The notes: generated by a model not told the origin, from the sequence alone. Shown: positions 31,260 through 40,727, counted from the stretch's first letter. The stretch is 64,000 bases of DNA from an uncultured Clostridia bacterium (GCA_948443805.1 CAOJUB010000001.1:62001-126000), one strand, 5' to 3'. Numbers and translations: made by a program.

Positions 31260-31662
31260 TTTTAGAACAACTTGTTGTTTTGATAAAACTGTGAATTTTG
31301 CACCGGAAAAAAAGAGGTTATCCGGAACGGAATTTCAACCGAATGGTTGAAACGCTTTTTTCCTAAGAACAGCTTGCTGTTCTTTAGAACAAGCTTGCTG
31401 TTCTTTATTGTACCATGGAGAAAAAATGCTTGCTTGCATGCAAATACTATTTGCATTGGCATTCTTTGCGAGACCGTCAATAGACACAACTGTGCGAAGC
31501 ACAGAGCGGCAACGCCGCTAAATCAATGCAAAGCAATGATTTATGTGTCTATTATACCATGAATTTCGCACCGGAAAAACACCGGCGGCGCAACGCGCTG
31601 TTCGGCTGGATAGCCGAAAGATTTTTTTCCTAAGAACAGTTTACTGTTCTTTATTATACCAT
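31260..31662 (-). repeat. Structured palindromic repeat cluster (copy B plus two copies of a second module)
   Basis: Minus strand holds a homologue of copy A (31365-31556) flanked by two related modules (31262-31384 and 31556-31662) with AAGAACAG..CTGTTCTT palindromes and GGTATAAT/GGTACAAT motifs. Confidence 0.85.
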
Positions 31663-31867
31663 ATTTTTTCTCGCTTGTAAATATTTCCGGGGAAATGATC
31701 TTTCCTTGTTTTTCGTCTGAATTTTTCGACATTTTTCTGAATTTGTTTTTTCCCCTCTTGAACCGTAATAACCGGCAGGTTTATAATAATAAGGTAATTT
31801 TCGTTTTTTCGGCGGTAAATTTCTGTATGATGTCGGCGGAAAGGCAAGGCGGTTGGGAGATGGTTTC

Positions 31868-33235
31868 ATGGAAAAAAATTTGACTTCGGGCAGCGTGCTG
31901 AAAAATATTCTTTCTTTTTCTTTGCCGTATTTGCTTTCGTTTTTCCTTCAGACGCTGTATGGTATGGCCGATTTATGGATTGTCGGCCAATTTAACGGAA
32001 CGGAAAGCATTACCGCCGTTTCAATCGGCAGCCAGGTTATGCATATGCTGACGGTGATGATCGTCGGACTGGCGATGGGCGCTACGGTGACGATCGGGCA
32101 GGCGGTCGGGGCCAGGCAGAAAGAAAAGATCTCCCGTGCGGTGGGAAATACCGCCACCTTATTTTTGCTCGGTTCTTTTGTCGTTACGGTTATTTTGGCG
32201 GTCCTTGTCCGGCCGATTGTCTCGCTGATTTCTACGCCGGCCGAGGCGGTGGAAGGCACGGTGCGTTATCTGACGATTTGTTTTATCGGTATTCCCTTTA
32301 TTACGGCGTATAATATCATCAGCTCGGTGTTCCGCGGGCTCGGCGATTCCCGCAGCCCGCTCTGCTTTATTGCCGTTGCCTGCGCCTGCAATATCGGGTT
32401 TGACCTGTTGTTTATCGGCCCGATGAAAATGGGCTCGGCGGGAGCGGCTCTCGGTACGGTTCTGGCGCAGACGGTCAGCGTGTTTATCGCGCTGGCAGTT
32501 ATTGCAAAAAAGAAAATGGGGATTTCTCTGAAAAAAGAAGATTTCAGGCTTCAAAAGGAGACGGTCGGTTCGATTTTGAAAATCGGCTTTCCTGTTTGCC
32601 TTCAGGACGGTTTTATTCAGGTTTCGTTTCTGATTATTACGGTTATCGCCAATTGCCGCGGCTTAAATGACGCTGCCGCGGTGGGAATCGTTGAAAAAAT
32701 CATCGGTTTTCTGTTTCTGATTCCTTCTACTATGCTTTCTACTGTTTCAGCCCTTGCCGCGCAGAATATCGGCGCCCGGCAGGTTCGCCGCGCCCGGCAG
32801 ACACTGTTGGATTCGGTCGTCATTGCCGTGTTTTTCGGCGTGATCTTTTCCTGTGCCGTCCAGTTTTTTGCTCCGCAGATCGTCGGTATTTTTGAAAAAA
32901 ATGAAACGGTGATCCGGCTTGGCAGCCAATATCTGAAAAGCTATGTGTGGGACTGCGTTTTTGCCGGCGTTCATTTCTGCTTCAGCGGATATTTTTGCGC
33001 GATCGGCCGTTCGGGGCTTTCGTTTCTCCATAACGTGCTGTCGATCGTCCTTGTCCGGGTTCCGTTTGCTTACCTGGCTTCGGCCTGCTTTGCCGACACG
33101 CTTTTCCCTATGGGGCTTGCCGCGCCGGGCGGTTCGCTGCTTTCGGTGGTTGTCTGCGTGATTGCCTACGCCGTTATTTCGCGGCGCGTTTCCGGCGATT
33201 CCTTGACAAGGACGGGCGCTTCTGATATACTATAA
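31868..33235 (+). CDS. MATE family efflux transporter
   Basis: 12-TM-like profile; TLYGMADLWIVGQFNGTESITAVSIGSQ and PMGSAGAALGT-type repeats. Confidence 0.92.
   Translation: MEKNLTSGSVLKNILSFSLPYLLSFFLQTLYGMADLWIVGQFNGTESITAVSIGSQVMHMLTVMIVGLAMGATVTIGQAVGARQKEKISRAVGNTATLFLLGSFVVTVILAVLVRPIVSLISTPAEAVEGTVRYLTICFIGIPFITAYNIISSVFRGLGDSRSPLCFIAVACACNIGFDLLFIGPMKMGSAGAALGTVLAQTVSVFIALAVIAKKKMGISLKKEDFRLQKETVGSILKIGFPVCLQDGFIQVSFLIITVIANCRGLNDAAAVGIVEKIIGFLFLIPSTMLSTVSALAAQNIGARQVRRARQTLLDSVVIAVFFGVIFSCAVQFFAPQIVGIFEKNETVIRLGSQYLKSYVWDCVFAGVHFCFSGYFCAIGRSGLSFLHNVLSIVLVRVPFAYLASACFADTLFPMGLAAPGGSLLSVVVCVIAYAVISRRVSGDSLTRTGASDIL
33203..33231 (+). promoter_or_regulatory. SigA-like promoter inside the 3' end of the MATE gene
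   Basis: TTGACA (33203-33208), 17-nt spacer, TATACT (33226-33231). Confidence 0.7.
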
Positions 33236-33268
33236 GAATAGAAAAGACTGTATGGAAGGAGATTTTTT

Positions 33269-35092
33269 ATGCATCATTCATCCTGTCAATCCGGAAATAA
33301 AAGTTCAGAAGGCCTGAAACCAAAGAGCTTCCGGCCAAAACGCCGGCATTCTTTTTTTGCGCTTCTGCTGGCTGCGGTGCTGTTCGTCGGGCTTCTGCCG
33401 ACGGTTTCGCTGCCGATCACGGCGGCTTCTCCGGCGGCGGATTTCGAGTTTGACGAATCGATCGGCATGATTACAAAATATACCGGTTCAGCAACCAATG
33501 TTGTGATCCCGGAAACAATCAACGGGGTGACGGTTACGGCGATCGGTATGGAGGCTTTTGCCGGCTGTTCTTGGCTGACCAGCGTTTCGATTCCGAACAG
33601 TGTTGTGACAATTGGCGGTGCGACTTTTTCTGGTTGTTCTTCGCTGACCAGCGTTGCTATTCCGGACAGCGTGACGGCAATCGGTGTGGCGGCTTTTGCC
33701 GGCTGTTCCTCGCTGACCAGCGTGACGATTCCGGAACATGTGACGGAAATTCGATATGCGGCTTTTAGCCGCTGTTCTTCTTTAGTGGAGATTCGGGTGG
33801 CGGAAAACAATCCGGCGTATTGTTCTGTCGACGGCGTTTTGTTTTCGAAGGATCAGAAAATGATTTGTAGCTATCCGGCAGGACGTTCGCAAAAAAACTA
33901 TGCGATTCCGGCTGGTGTGTCGGACATCTGCTATGAGGCTTTTGCCGGTTGTTCCGCGCTGACAAGCATTACGATTCCGGAAGGTGTGACAGGAATCGAA
34001 TATCAGGCTTTTGCCGGCTGTTTGTCCTTGACAAGCGTAACCATTCCGGAAAGTGTGACGGCAATTGGCGGCGGGGTTTTTTATTCCTGTTCTTCGTTAT
34101 CAGAGATTCGGGTAGCGGAAAATAATCCGGCGTATTGCTCTGTTGACGGCGTTCTGTTTTCGAAGGATCAGAAAACGATTTACACCTACCCGGCTGGACG
34201 TTCCGAAAAAAACTATGTGATTCCGAACTCTGTGCAATACATAGCCGCTTGGGCTTTTCAGGGCTGTTCCTCGCTGACCGGTGTGACAATTCCGAATGGT
34301 GTAGCCGAGATCGGCAATGGGGTTTTTTCCGACTGTTCTTCGTTAGCAGAGATTCGGGTCGAGGAAAGCAATCCGGCATATTGTTCTGTCGGCGGCGTTC
34401 TGTTTTCGAAGGATCAGACAACAATTTACAGCTATCCGGCCGGCCGTACCTCAAAAAGTTATACGATTCCAGACAGTGTGCAATATATCGCCGCTTTTGC
34501 TTTTCAGGGGTGTTCTTCGCTGACCAGTTTGACGATTCCGGTTCGTGTGAAAAATATCGGCTATAAAGCTTTTTCTCAGTGTTCTTCGCTGACCAGTTTG
34601 ACGATTCCGGACGATGTGCAGTCTGTTGCTGATCTGGCTTTTTCCGGCTGTGACGCCCTGTCAAGCTTGCATGTCCAGGACAGCGAGGGGCGGATTCTTC
34701 TTTCCTTCTTGGTATCGATGAATAATCTTTTCTTTCCGGGGACAGGGGAGAAAGAGACGGATATTCAAATCCTTTATTCCGGTACCAGGGAAGCATGGAA
34801 TTCGATTCCTATTGGGTACGGTTATCTTCGGGATTATTTAACCGCAAGAGTCGTTTTTATTTCTTCTGAGGTTTTTATCTGGGGCGATGTGGACGGAAAC
34901 GGCAAAGTAGAAACGAAGGACAAGGTTTTGATTTCCCGGTATCTGGCAAAATGGACGATGAACGGCGGTTTCAATCAGGCAGCGGCCGATTTCAATAAAG
35001 ACGGCGACGTTACCTCGGCCGAAGCGGTTGTTTTAGCGCGCTATCTGGCCAAATGGACCAATCTGCCGTATCCGGTTGGACAGCTGGCATAA
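33269..35092 (+). CDS. Secreted BspA-type LRR protein with C-terminal dockerin
   Basis: Signal peptide FFALLLAAVLFVGLLPTVSLPITAASP; many LRR_5 units; WGDVDGNGKVETKDKVLISRYLAKWT and ADFNKDGDVTSAEAVVLARYLAKWT dockerin repeats. Confidence 0.9.
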   Translation: MHHSSCQSGNKSSEGLKPKSFRPKRRHSFFALLLAAVLFVGLLPTVSLPITAASPAADFEFDESIGMITKYTGSATNVVIPETINGVTVTAIGMEAFAGCSWLTSVSIPNSVVTIGGATFSGCSSLTSVAIPDSVTAIGVAAFAGCSSLTSVTIPEHVTEIRYAAFSRCSSLVEIRVAENNPAYCSVDGVLFSKDQKMICSYPAGRSQKNYAIPAGVSDICYEAFAGCSALTSITIPEGVTGIEYQAFAGCLSLTSVTIPESVTAIGGGVFYSCSSLSEIRVAENNPAYCSVDGVLFSKDQKTIYTYPAGRSEKNYVIPNSVQYIAAWAFQGCSSLTGVTIPNGVAEIGNGVFSDCSSLAEIRVEESNPAYCSVGGVLFSKDQTTIYSYPAGRTSKSYTIPDSVQYIAAFAFQGCSSLTSLTIPVRVKNIGYKAFSQCSSLTSLTIPDDVQSVADLAFSGCDALSSLHVQDSEGRILLSFLVSMNNLFFPGTGEKETDIQILYSGTREAWNSIPIGYGYLRDYLTARVVFISSEVFIWGDVDGNGKVETKDKVLISRYLAKWTMNGGFNQAAADFNKDGDVTSAEAVVLARYLAKWTNLPYPVGQLA

Positions 35093-35110
35093 AATGTTGA
35101 ATAACAGGAA

Positions 35111-35147
35111 AAACCTGAGAAAACGGTGTGTTTTCTCAGGTTTTTTG
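35111..35147 (+). terminator. Intrinsic terminator after the LRR-dockerin gene
   Basis: AACCTGAGAAAAC-GGTGT-GTTTTCTCAGGTT followed by TTTT. Confidence 0.85.
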
Positions 35148-35177
35148 CTGTATAAAAAACGGCGTTTTCGTTGTTTT

Positions 35178-35882
35178 TTAAGCTTCCGGTGGAATGTCTT
35201 TGCCGTTCCGTTCTTTTTTCCCGATCCATTTGTTGTGAATGAAAATGCCGGCAAGCGCGATCAGGCCGGTAAGCGCGAAAATCAACACCGAATCCCAGAA
35301 TTTTCCGGCAGAAAGGTTTTCTCCCGCCCAGGTGCTGGTTACCAAGCTCGGGATGCGGGCAAAGGTGGCAATCAGAAAAAACTGTAGCGGCTTGATTTTG
35401 GTGAAGGGGCAAAGATAAACCAGCACGTCTTTGGGTACGCCGGGAATGAAAAAGAGAAGAAAAATCAGATAGGCAACGTTTTTTTCCTTGAACAGAAACG
35501 CATATTTGGCGGATTCCTCTTTTTTAATCATCTTGTCGATCGATTTCCGGCCAAGGCGGCGGACAGTAAAATAAATGATGACCGTGGCGATCAGAATTCC
35601 GGCCAGGCAAAGCGCCAAACCGCCCCAGGTGCCGTACATAACGCCGGCGATAATTTCAATCGGTTCTCCGGGGATGACGGCAATAATAATCTGTAAAATC
35701 TGAACTAGCAGCAGCGCGATCGGCCCCCAGAAACCGAGTTGATCAATTTTTTGCGCAAAGGCCTGCCGGGCTTCTTCTTCGCGAAGGGACAGAACCATTG
35801 GCATCAGGAGAACCGTTAAAGCGATAATCGCCGCGGCGGCAAGAAGGATCAGGATGATTTTTCCTGCTTTTTTTCGATTCAT
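35178..35882 (-). CDS. TVP38/TMEM64 (DedA/SNARE-associated) family membrane protein
   Basis: IPGEPIEIIAGVMYGTWGGLALCLAGILIATVIIYFTVRRLGRK and FFIPGVPKDVLVYLCPFTKI. Confidence 0.88.
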   Translation of the reverse strand: MNRKKAGKIILILLAAAAIIALTVLLMPMVLSLREEEARQAFAQKIDQLGFWGPIALLLVQILQIIIAVIPGEPIEIIAGVMYGTWGGLALCLAGILIATVIIYFTVRRLGRKSIDKMIKKEESAKYAFLFKEKNVAYLIFLLFFIPGVPKDVLVYLCPFTKIKPLQFFLIATFARIPSLVTSTWAGENLSAGKFWDSVLIFALTGLIALAGIFIHNKWIGKKERNGKDIPPEA

Positions 35883-35927
35883 TTTCTTTTCCTTTCCCAT
35901 TGTGTGTGTTTTTTGTATGATTTCTAT

Positions 35928-35956
35928 AGTATAGCAAAAAAAGACAGTCTTGTCAA
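35928..35956 (-). promoter_or_regulatory. SigA-like promoter for the TVP38-family gene
   Basis: Minus strand TTGACA, 17 nt, TATACT. Confidence 0.7.
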
Positions 35957-36094
35957 GCCTTTACAGATAACAATGAATAGATGAAAAGGAGAGAAAAACA
36001 GAGAAAAACGATAAAAAAATAAGAAAAAATGTGATAATAAATAAAAAATAAGTATTTTTCGCTTAAAAAAATAAAAAAACCGTTATTTCTGAAT

Positions 36095-36123
36095 TTGCAT
36101 TTTTCTTTTTATCGGGCTATAAT
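36095..36123 (+). promoter_or_regulatory. SigA-like promoter of the ctsR operon
   Basis: TTGCAT (36095-36100), 17-nt spacer, TATAAT (36118-36123). Confidence 0.75.
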
Positions 36124-36125
36124 AA

Positions 36126-36167
36126 AGTCAAACAAAGGTCAAAGATAGTCAAAATCAAATTTTGACC
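36126..36167 (+). promoter_or_regulatory. CtsR operator heptad repeats
   Basis: AGTCAAA (36126), GGTCAAA (36137), AGTCAAA (36147) and inverted TTTGACC (36161); GGTCAAA-GAT-AGTCAAA fits the CtsR heptad-N3-heptad consensus. Confidence 0.85.
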
Positions 36168-36196
36168 TGATTCGACAGAAAGGAGTGTTTTCCGCA

Positions 36197-36655
36197 ATGA
36201 AGTCGAGCGATATGATTACCGCTTTCCTGATGGAAATGCTGGAAAACGGCGACGGAAACCTGGAAATCCGGCGGAATGAACTGGCGCAGCATTTTAACGT
36301 GGTACCCAGCCAGATCAATTATGTGATTTCCTCACGTTTTACGCCGGAGTTGGGTTTTTTGATCGAAAGCCGGCGCGGCGGCGGCGGATATATTAAAATC
36401 AGCCGCGTGCAGGATGATTCAGCGGCGGATCTAATGCATATAATCAATACGATCGGAGATTCGATCAATGCCTTTGACGCGCGTATATTTTTGAGGAATA
36501 TGGAGGAGAATTCTTATATCTCCGGCCAGACGCACGCGCTGATCCGCGCGGCGACGACCGATAAAGCCTATGCTTGCGTTTCGCCTGCGGCGCGTGACAG
36601 GCTACGGGCTTCAATTATTAAAAACATGCTCCTTGCGCTTGCGGTGGCAAAATAG
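36197..36655 (+). CDS. ctsR: CtsR family transcriptional repressor
   Basis: NELAQHFNVVPSQINYVISSRFTPELGFLIESRRGGGGYIKI. Confidence 0.95.
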   Translation: MKSSDMITAFLMEMLENGDGNLEIRRNELAQHFNVVPSQINYVISSRFTPELGFLIESRRGGGGYIKISRVQDDSAADLMHIINTIGDSINAFDARIFLRNMEENSYISGQTHALIRAATTDKAYACVSPAARDRLRASIIKNMLLALAVAK

Positions 36656-36702
36656 AACAGCGGCGGAAACGCCGGCGCACAGAAAGAAACTGAAAGAAAG
36701 GA

Positions 36703-37212
36703 ATGATGGATATGCTGTGTGAGAACTGCAAAAAAAACCAAGCGACTACTTATTTTAAACAAACTGTGAACGGGAAAACCAACGAAATTTTTCTTTGTTC
36801 GGAATGCGCGGCGAAGGCTGGGCTTTCATCTCCTGCCCCGGCGGCGTTCAGTCTGGACGATTTTTTACTGAATCTGCTCGGCGGGCGGACGGCGCAGAGT
36901 GAAAAAAAGGTCTGTCCGGTCTGCGGGATTTCCGAACGGGAGGTTCTTGACAGCGGCCGGGTCGGCTGCGGAAACTGTTATCAGGAGTTTTCGGGACGGC
37001 TGGTTCCCTTTATCGAAAAGGTTCACGGCAACAAAACGCATGTTGGAAAACGACCGAAAAACCGTGCGGCCGAGATTTCTGAGCAAAAGCCTGTCGATCC
37101 GCTTCTTTCTCTGAAAGAAAAGCTGGCGGCGGCGATTAAGGCGGAAAAGTTTGAAGAGGCCGCGGTACTGCGGGATCAGATCCGGGATTATGAACAAAAA
37201 GAACAACAGTAG
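36703..37212 (+). CDS. mcsA: McsA, UvrB/UvrC-motif zinc protein
   Basis: CENCKKN, CSECAAK, CPVCG, CGNCYQEF; C-terminal UVR motif AIKAEKFEEAAVLRDQIRDYE. Confidence 0.93.
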   Translation: MMDMLCENCKKNQATTYFKQTVNGKTNEIFLCSECAAKAGLSSPAPAAFSLDDFLLNLLGGRTAQSEKKVCPVCGISEREVLDSGRVGCGNCYQEFSGRLVPFIEKVHGNKTHVGKRPKNRAAEISEQKPVDPLLSLKEKLAAAIKAEKFEEAAVLRDQIRDYEQKEQQ

Positions 37213-37257
37213 ATTTGCTGTAAAAATGGGTCATGGAACAAGAAAGGGAGGAAGACT

Positions 37258-38235
37258 ATGAACAGCGCTGTTATTTCATCCAGAGTCCGCCTTGCGCGGA
37301 ATTATGCCGAACTTCCGTTTGTGCCGAGAATGACAAAGGAATCAAAGGAACAGCTCAAAGAAAAACTCCGCGCCGCAGTCAAGGGCAGCAGCCTTTCGAT
37401 GAGTTATATCGATATGGAGCAGGTGGACGACATCCGGGCCGGCGCGATGGTGGAAGATCATCTGATCAGCCCGGAGTTCGCGCAGAAACGGCAGGGCGAA
37501 GGCTTGTTTTTGAGCGAACCGTCTGAAAACAGCCTTTCGGTTATGGTCAATGAGGAGGATCATCTTCGGATACAGGCCATTTCAGAGGGGTTCTGCTTGG
37601 AAAAAACCTATGAACTGGCAAACCGGGCGGATGATCTTTTCGGTTCGGTTATGCCGTATGCGTTTTCTGAAAAAATCGGGTATCTGACCTGTTGTCCGAC
37701 CAATCTCGGCACCGGAATGCGGGCTTCGGTTATGCTGCATCTGCCGGTTCTTTCCGAGACCGGAAATATTAACCGGTTTATCAATGCGCTTTCCGGGCTG
37801 GGGCTGACCGTCCGTGGGCTTTACGGCGAGGGCAGCCAGCCGGGCGGCCATATTTATCAGCTTTCCAATCAGGTTTCGCTGGGGATTACCGAGGAAGAAT
37901 CGCTGCAGCGGCTTGCTGATTCGGCTGAAAAGATTGAGGAGAGCGAGTTGGCGCTGCAAAAAAAATATCTGGAAAATATTTCTGTCAAAGACCGGATACA
38001 CCGTGCCTACGGTATTTTGCGCGAAGCGCGGCTTCTTTCTTCTACAGAATTTTTAAAACTGGTTTCGGATGTCCGCTGGGGGATTCTTCAGGGAGAGATC
38101 GACGGCGACCTGAAAAAGCTGGATACGCTTTTCGGCAAGGCGCAGCCGTATAATCTGATGCTTTCTTCGCAGGAAAACGACGCGCCGCAGCGGGATCAGC
38201 GCCGGGCGGAACTGGTAAGAAACACACTGCTGTAA
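37258..38235 (+). CDS. mcsB: Protein arginine kinase McsB
   Basis: ISSRVRLARNYAELPF, NEEDHLRIQ, CPTNLGTGMRASVMLHLP. Confidence 0.96.
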   Translation: MNSAVISSRVRLARNYAELPFVPRMTKESKEQLKEKLRAAVKGSSLSMSYIDMEQVDDIRAGAMVEDHLISPEFAQKRQGEGLFLSEPSENSLSVMVNEEDHLRIQAISEGFCLEKTYELANRADDLFGSVMPYAFSEKIGYLTCCPTNLGTGMRASVMLHLPVLSETGNINRFINALSGLGLTVRGLYGEGSQPGGHIYQLSNQVSLGITEEESLQRLADSAEKIEESELALQKKYLENISVKDRIHRAYGILREARLLSSTEFLKLVSDVRWGILQGEIDGDLKKLDTLFGKAQPYNLMLSSQENDAPQRDQRRAELVRNTLL

Positions 38236-38255
38236 CGGCAGAACGGAGGGATTTT

Positions 38256-40727
38256 ATGATTTTTGATAATTTTTCTGAAAAGGCGAACCGTGCGGTTGCT
38301 TTGGCCATTGAGGGGGCTCAGCAGTTAGGGCACGGATATATCGGAACCGAGCATTTGCTCCTTGGCCTTTGCCAGACGCCGGAAAGCGCCGCTTCTTCGG
38401 CGCTGGAAAAGGCCGGGATTTCCGGCGAAGGGCTTGTCGGCAAAATTGCGGCGGAGATCGGTACGGGCGCGCCGTGCAACCTTTCGCTGCAGGATATGAC
38501 GCCGCGGATGAAACGGATTTTGCAGAATGCATTGAATGAAGCCTATCATATGGGTAGCAAAATTGCCGGTACGGAACATCTTCTGATTGCGCTTCTGCGC
38601 GAGCGGGACTGCAAAGCGGTTGAGCTGCTGCTTTCGGAGGGCGTTGATCTGAAAGATTTGTATTCGGAAATTCTCGAAGAGACCGGCGCTTCCCGCACAT
38701 CTTCCGAAAGCAAGGGAAAACCGGCCGGCGGAAAAAAACATAAAGATACGCCTACGCTGGATACGTTCGGCCGGGATCTGACCGACATGGCTTCCGCCAA
38801 TAAAATCGATCCGGTTATCGGCCGGGGCAAAGAGATTGAGCGGGTTGTTCAGATTCTCAGCCGCCGGACGAAAAATAATCCCTGCCTGATCGGGGAGCCA
38901 GGCGTAGGAAAAACGGCGATTGCCGAGGGGCTTGCCCAGCATATTGTGCAGGGAATGGTTCCTGAGACGCTGAAAGGAAAGAGAGTTGTAACGCTGGATA
39001 TTGCGTCGATGATTGCCGGTTCCAAATACCGCGGCGATTTTGAGGAACGGCTGAAAAACGCGATCGGCGAAGTGACAAAGGCCGGGAACGTCATTTTGTT
39101 TATCGATGAATTGCATGTTTTGGTCGGTGCCGGTTCCGCAGAAGGGGCGGTCGATGCTGCGAATATTCTGAAGCCTTCGCTTGCCCGGGGAGAAATGCAG
39201 GTGATCGGTGCAACAACGCTGGAGGAATATAAAAAGTATATTGAAAAGGACGCCGCGCTGGAAAGACGGTTTCAGCCGATTCTTGTCAGCGAACCGAATG
39301 AAGAGGATGCGGTGGAGATTCTGAAGGGCATCCGCGATAAATATGAAGCGCATCATAAAGTCCGGATTACCGATGGCGCGGTAGAAGCCGCTGTGAAACT
39401 GAGCAAACGGTATATACAGGACCGCTACCTGCCGGATAAGGCAATTGACTTGATGGACGAAGCCGCGTCGAAAATCCGGATCGGAAATCTGACCGCGCCG
39501 CCGGATCTGAAGGCGCAGGAAGCGGAAATCGCCCGGATTTCGGCGGAAAAAGAAGAAGCGGTGAAAAAACAGGAATTTGAAAAAGCCGCGTCTCTCCGCG
39601 ACCGGGAAAAAGAAGAAGCCGCTAAACTGGAGGAACTGCGGCGCCGTTGGAGCAGCGAAGCTTCGGCGAAAGAACTGGTGGTAACAGAAAATGAGATCGA
39701 AGAAGTGATTTCTTCGGTTACCGGCATTCCGGTCAAGCGGCTGGTTTCAGAAGAGAGCGAACGGTTGCTGAACATGGAAAAAATCCTGCACGAACGGGTT
39801 GTGGGGCAGGACGAAGCGGTTTCTGCTGTGTCCAAGGCAATCCGGCGCGGCCGGGTCGGTTTGAAAGACCCGAAGCGCCCGGTGGGTTCGTTTTTGTTCC
39901 TGGGGCCTACCGGCGTTGGAAAAACCGAGCTTTCCAAGGCGCTTGCCGAGGTGATGTTCGGCGATGAAAACGCAATGATCCGCGTGGATATGTCGGAATA
40001 TATGGAGAAGCACACCGTTTCCAAACTGATCGGTTCTCCTCCGGGATACGTCGGCTTTGACGAAGGTGGGCAGCTGACCGAAAAAATTCGTCGGAAACCC
40101 TATTCGGTAGTGTTGTTTGACGAAATTGAAAAAGCGCATCCCGATGTGTTTAACGTTATGCTGCAGATTCTTGACGACGGGCAGCTGACCGACGGACAGG
40201 GACGGAAAGTGGATTTCAAAAATACCGTTATTATCATGACGAGCAATGTCGGCGCTTCGCAGATTTCTTCCCGGCGGCCGCTGGGATTCAACGATTCGGG
40301 CGACGATTATGAAAAAACGCAGGAGAAAATCCGGAGCGATGTGATGGATTCCCTCAAACAGACCTTCCGGCCGGAGTTCCTGAACCGGATTGACGATATC
40401 ATTGTTTTCCGGCAGCTGACAAAAGAAGACATCCGGGAGATTGCGCAGCGCCTTTCTTCCTCGGTCGTTTCTCGGCTGGAAAACCTCGGCATTCACCTTT
40501 TGCTGACCGATTCGGCCATTGATGTTCTCGCGGAGAAAGGGTTTGACGCTTCTTATGGCGCACGGCCGTTGAAACGCGCGATTCAGACGCTGATTGAGGA
40601 TGTTGCCGCTGAAAAGATCCTGGACGGAACATTCGGGAAGGGTGACAGCGTGGAGGTCTCCGGTTTGGACGGGGAAATTCTTTTCCGGAAACAGGATGAA
40701 AAAGAAGTTCCGGAAAACAAAGAATAA
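38256..40727 (+). CDS. clpC: ATP-dependent Clp protease ATP-binding subunit ClpC
   Basis: Clp N-domain, GEPGVGKTAIAEGLAQ, GPTGVGKTELSKALAE, UVR motif. Confidence 0.97.
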   Translation: MIFDNFSEKANRAVALAIEGAQQLGHGYIGTEHLLLGLCQTPESAASSALEKAGISGEGLVGKIAAEIGTGAPCNLSLQDMTPRMKRILQNALNEAYHMGSKIAGTEHLLIALLRERDCKAVELLLSEGVDLKDLYSEILEETGASRTSSESKGKPAGGKKHKDTPTLDTFGRDLTDMASANKIDPVIGRGKEIERVVQILSRRTKNNPCLIGEPGVGKTAIAEGLAQHIVQGMVPETLKGKRVVTLDIASMIAGSKYRGDFEERLKNAIGEVTKAGNVILFIDELHVLVGAGSAEGAVDAANILKPSLARGEMQVIGATTLEEYKKYIEKDAALERRFQPILVSEPNEEDAVEILKGIRDKYEAHHKVRITDGAVEAAVKLSKRYIQDRYLPDKAIDLMDEAASKIRIGNLTAPPDLKAQEAEIARISAEKEEAVKKQEFEKAASLRDREKEEAAKLEELRRRWSSEASAKELVVTENEIEEVISSVTGIPVKRLVSEESERLLNMEKILHERVVGQDEAVSAVSKAIRRGRVGLKDPKRPVGSFLFLGPTGVGKTELSKALAEVMFGDENAMIRVDMSEYMEKHTVSKLIGSPPGYVGFDEGGQLTEKIRRKPYSVVLFDEIEKAHPDVFNVMLQILDDGQLTDGQGRKVDFKNTVIIMTSNVGASQISSRRPLGFNDSGDDYEKTQEKIRSDVMDSLKQTFRPEFLNRIDDIIVFRQLTKEDIREIAQRLSSSVVSRLENLGIHLLLTDSAIDVLAEKGFDASYGARPLKRAIQTLIEDVAAEKILDGTFGKGDSVEVSGLDGEILFRKQDEKEVPENKE

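Noticed and set aside
31868-33235. MATE gene adjacent to the repeat array as part of a mobile resistance cassette
   Set aside because: No transposase, integrase or target duplications visible; MATE genes are common chromosomal genes.
38325-39356. 343-aa minus-strand ORF opposite clpC
   Set aside because: Antisense shadow of clpC; no domain features.
36197-40727. ctsR-mcsA-mcsB-clpC as a novel kinase/protease system
   Set aside because: This is the classical Firmicutes protein-arginine-phosphorylation/Clp stress operon.
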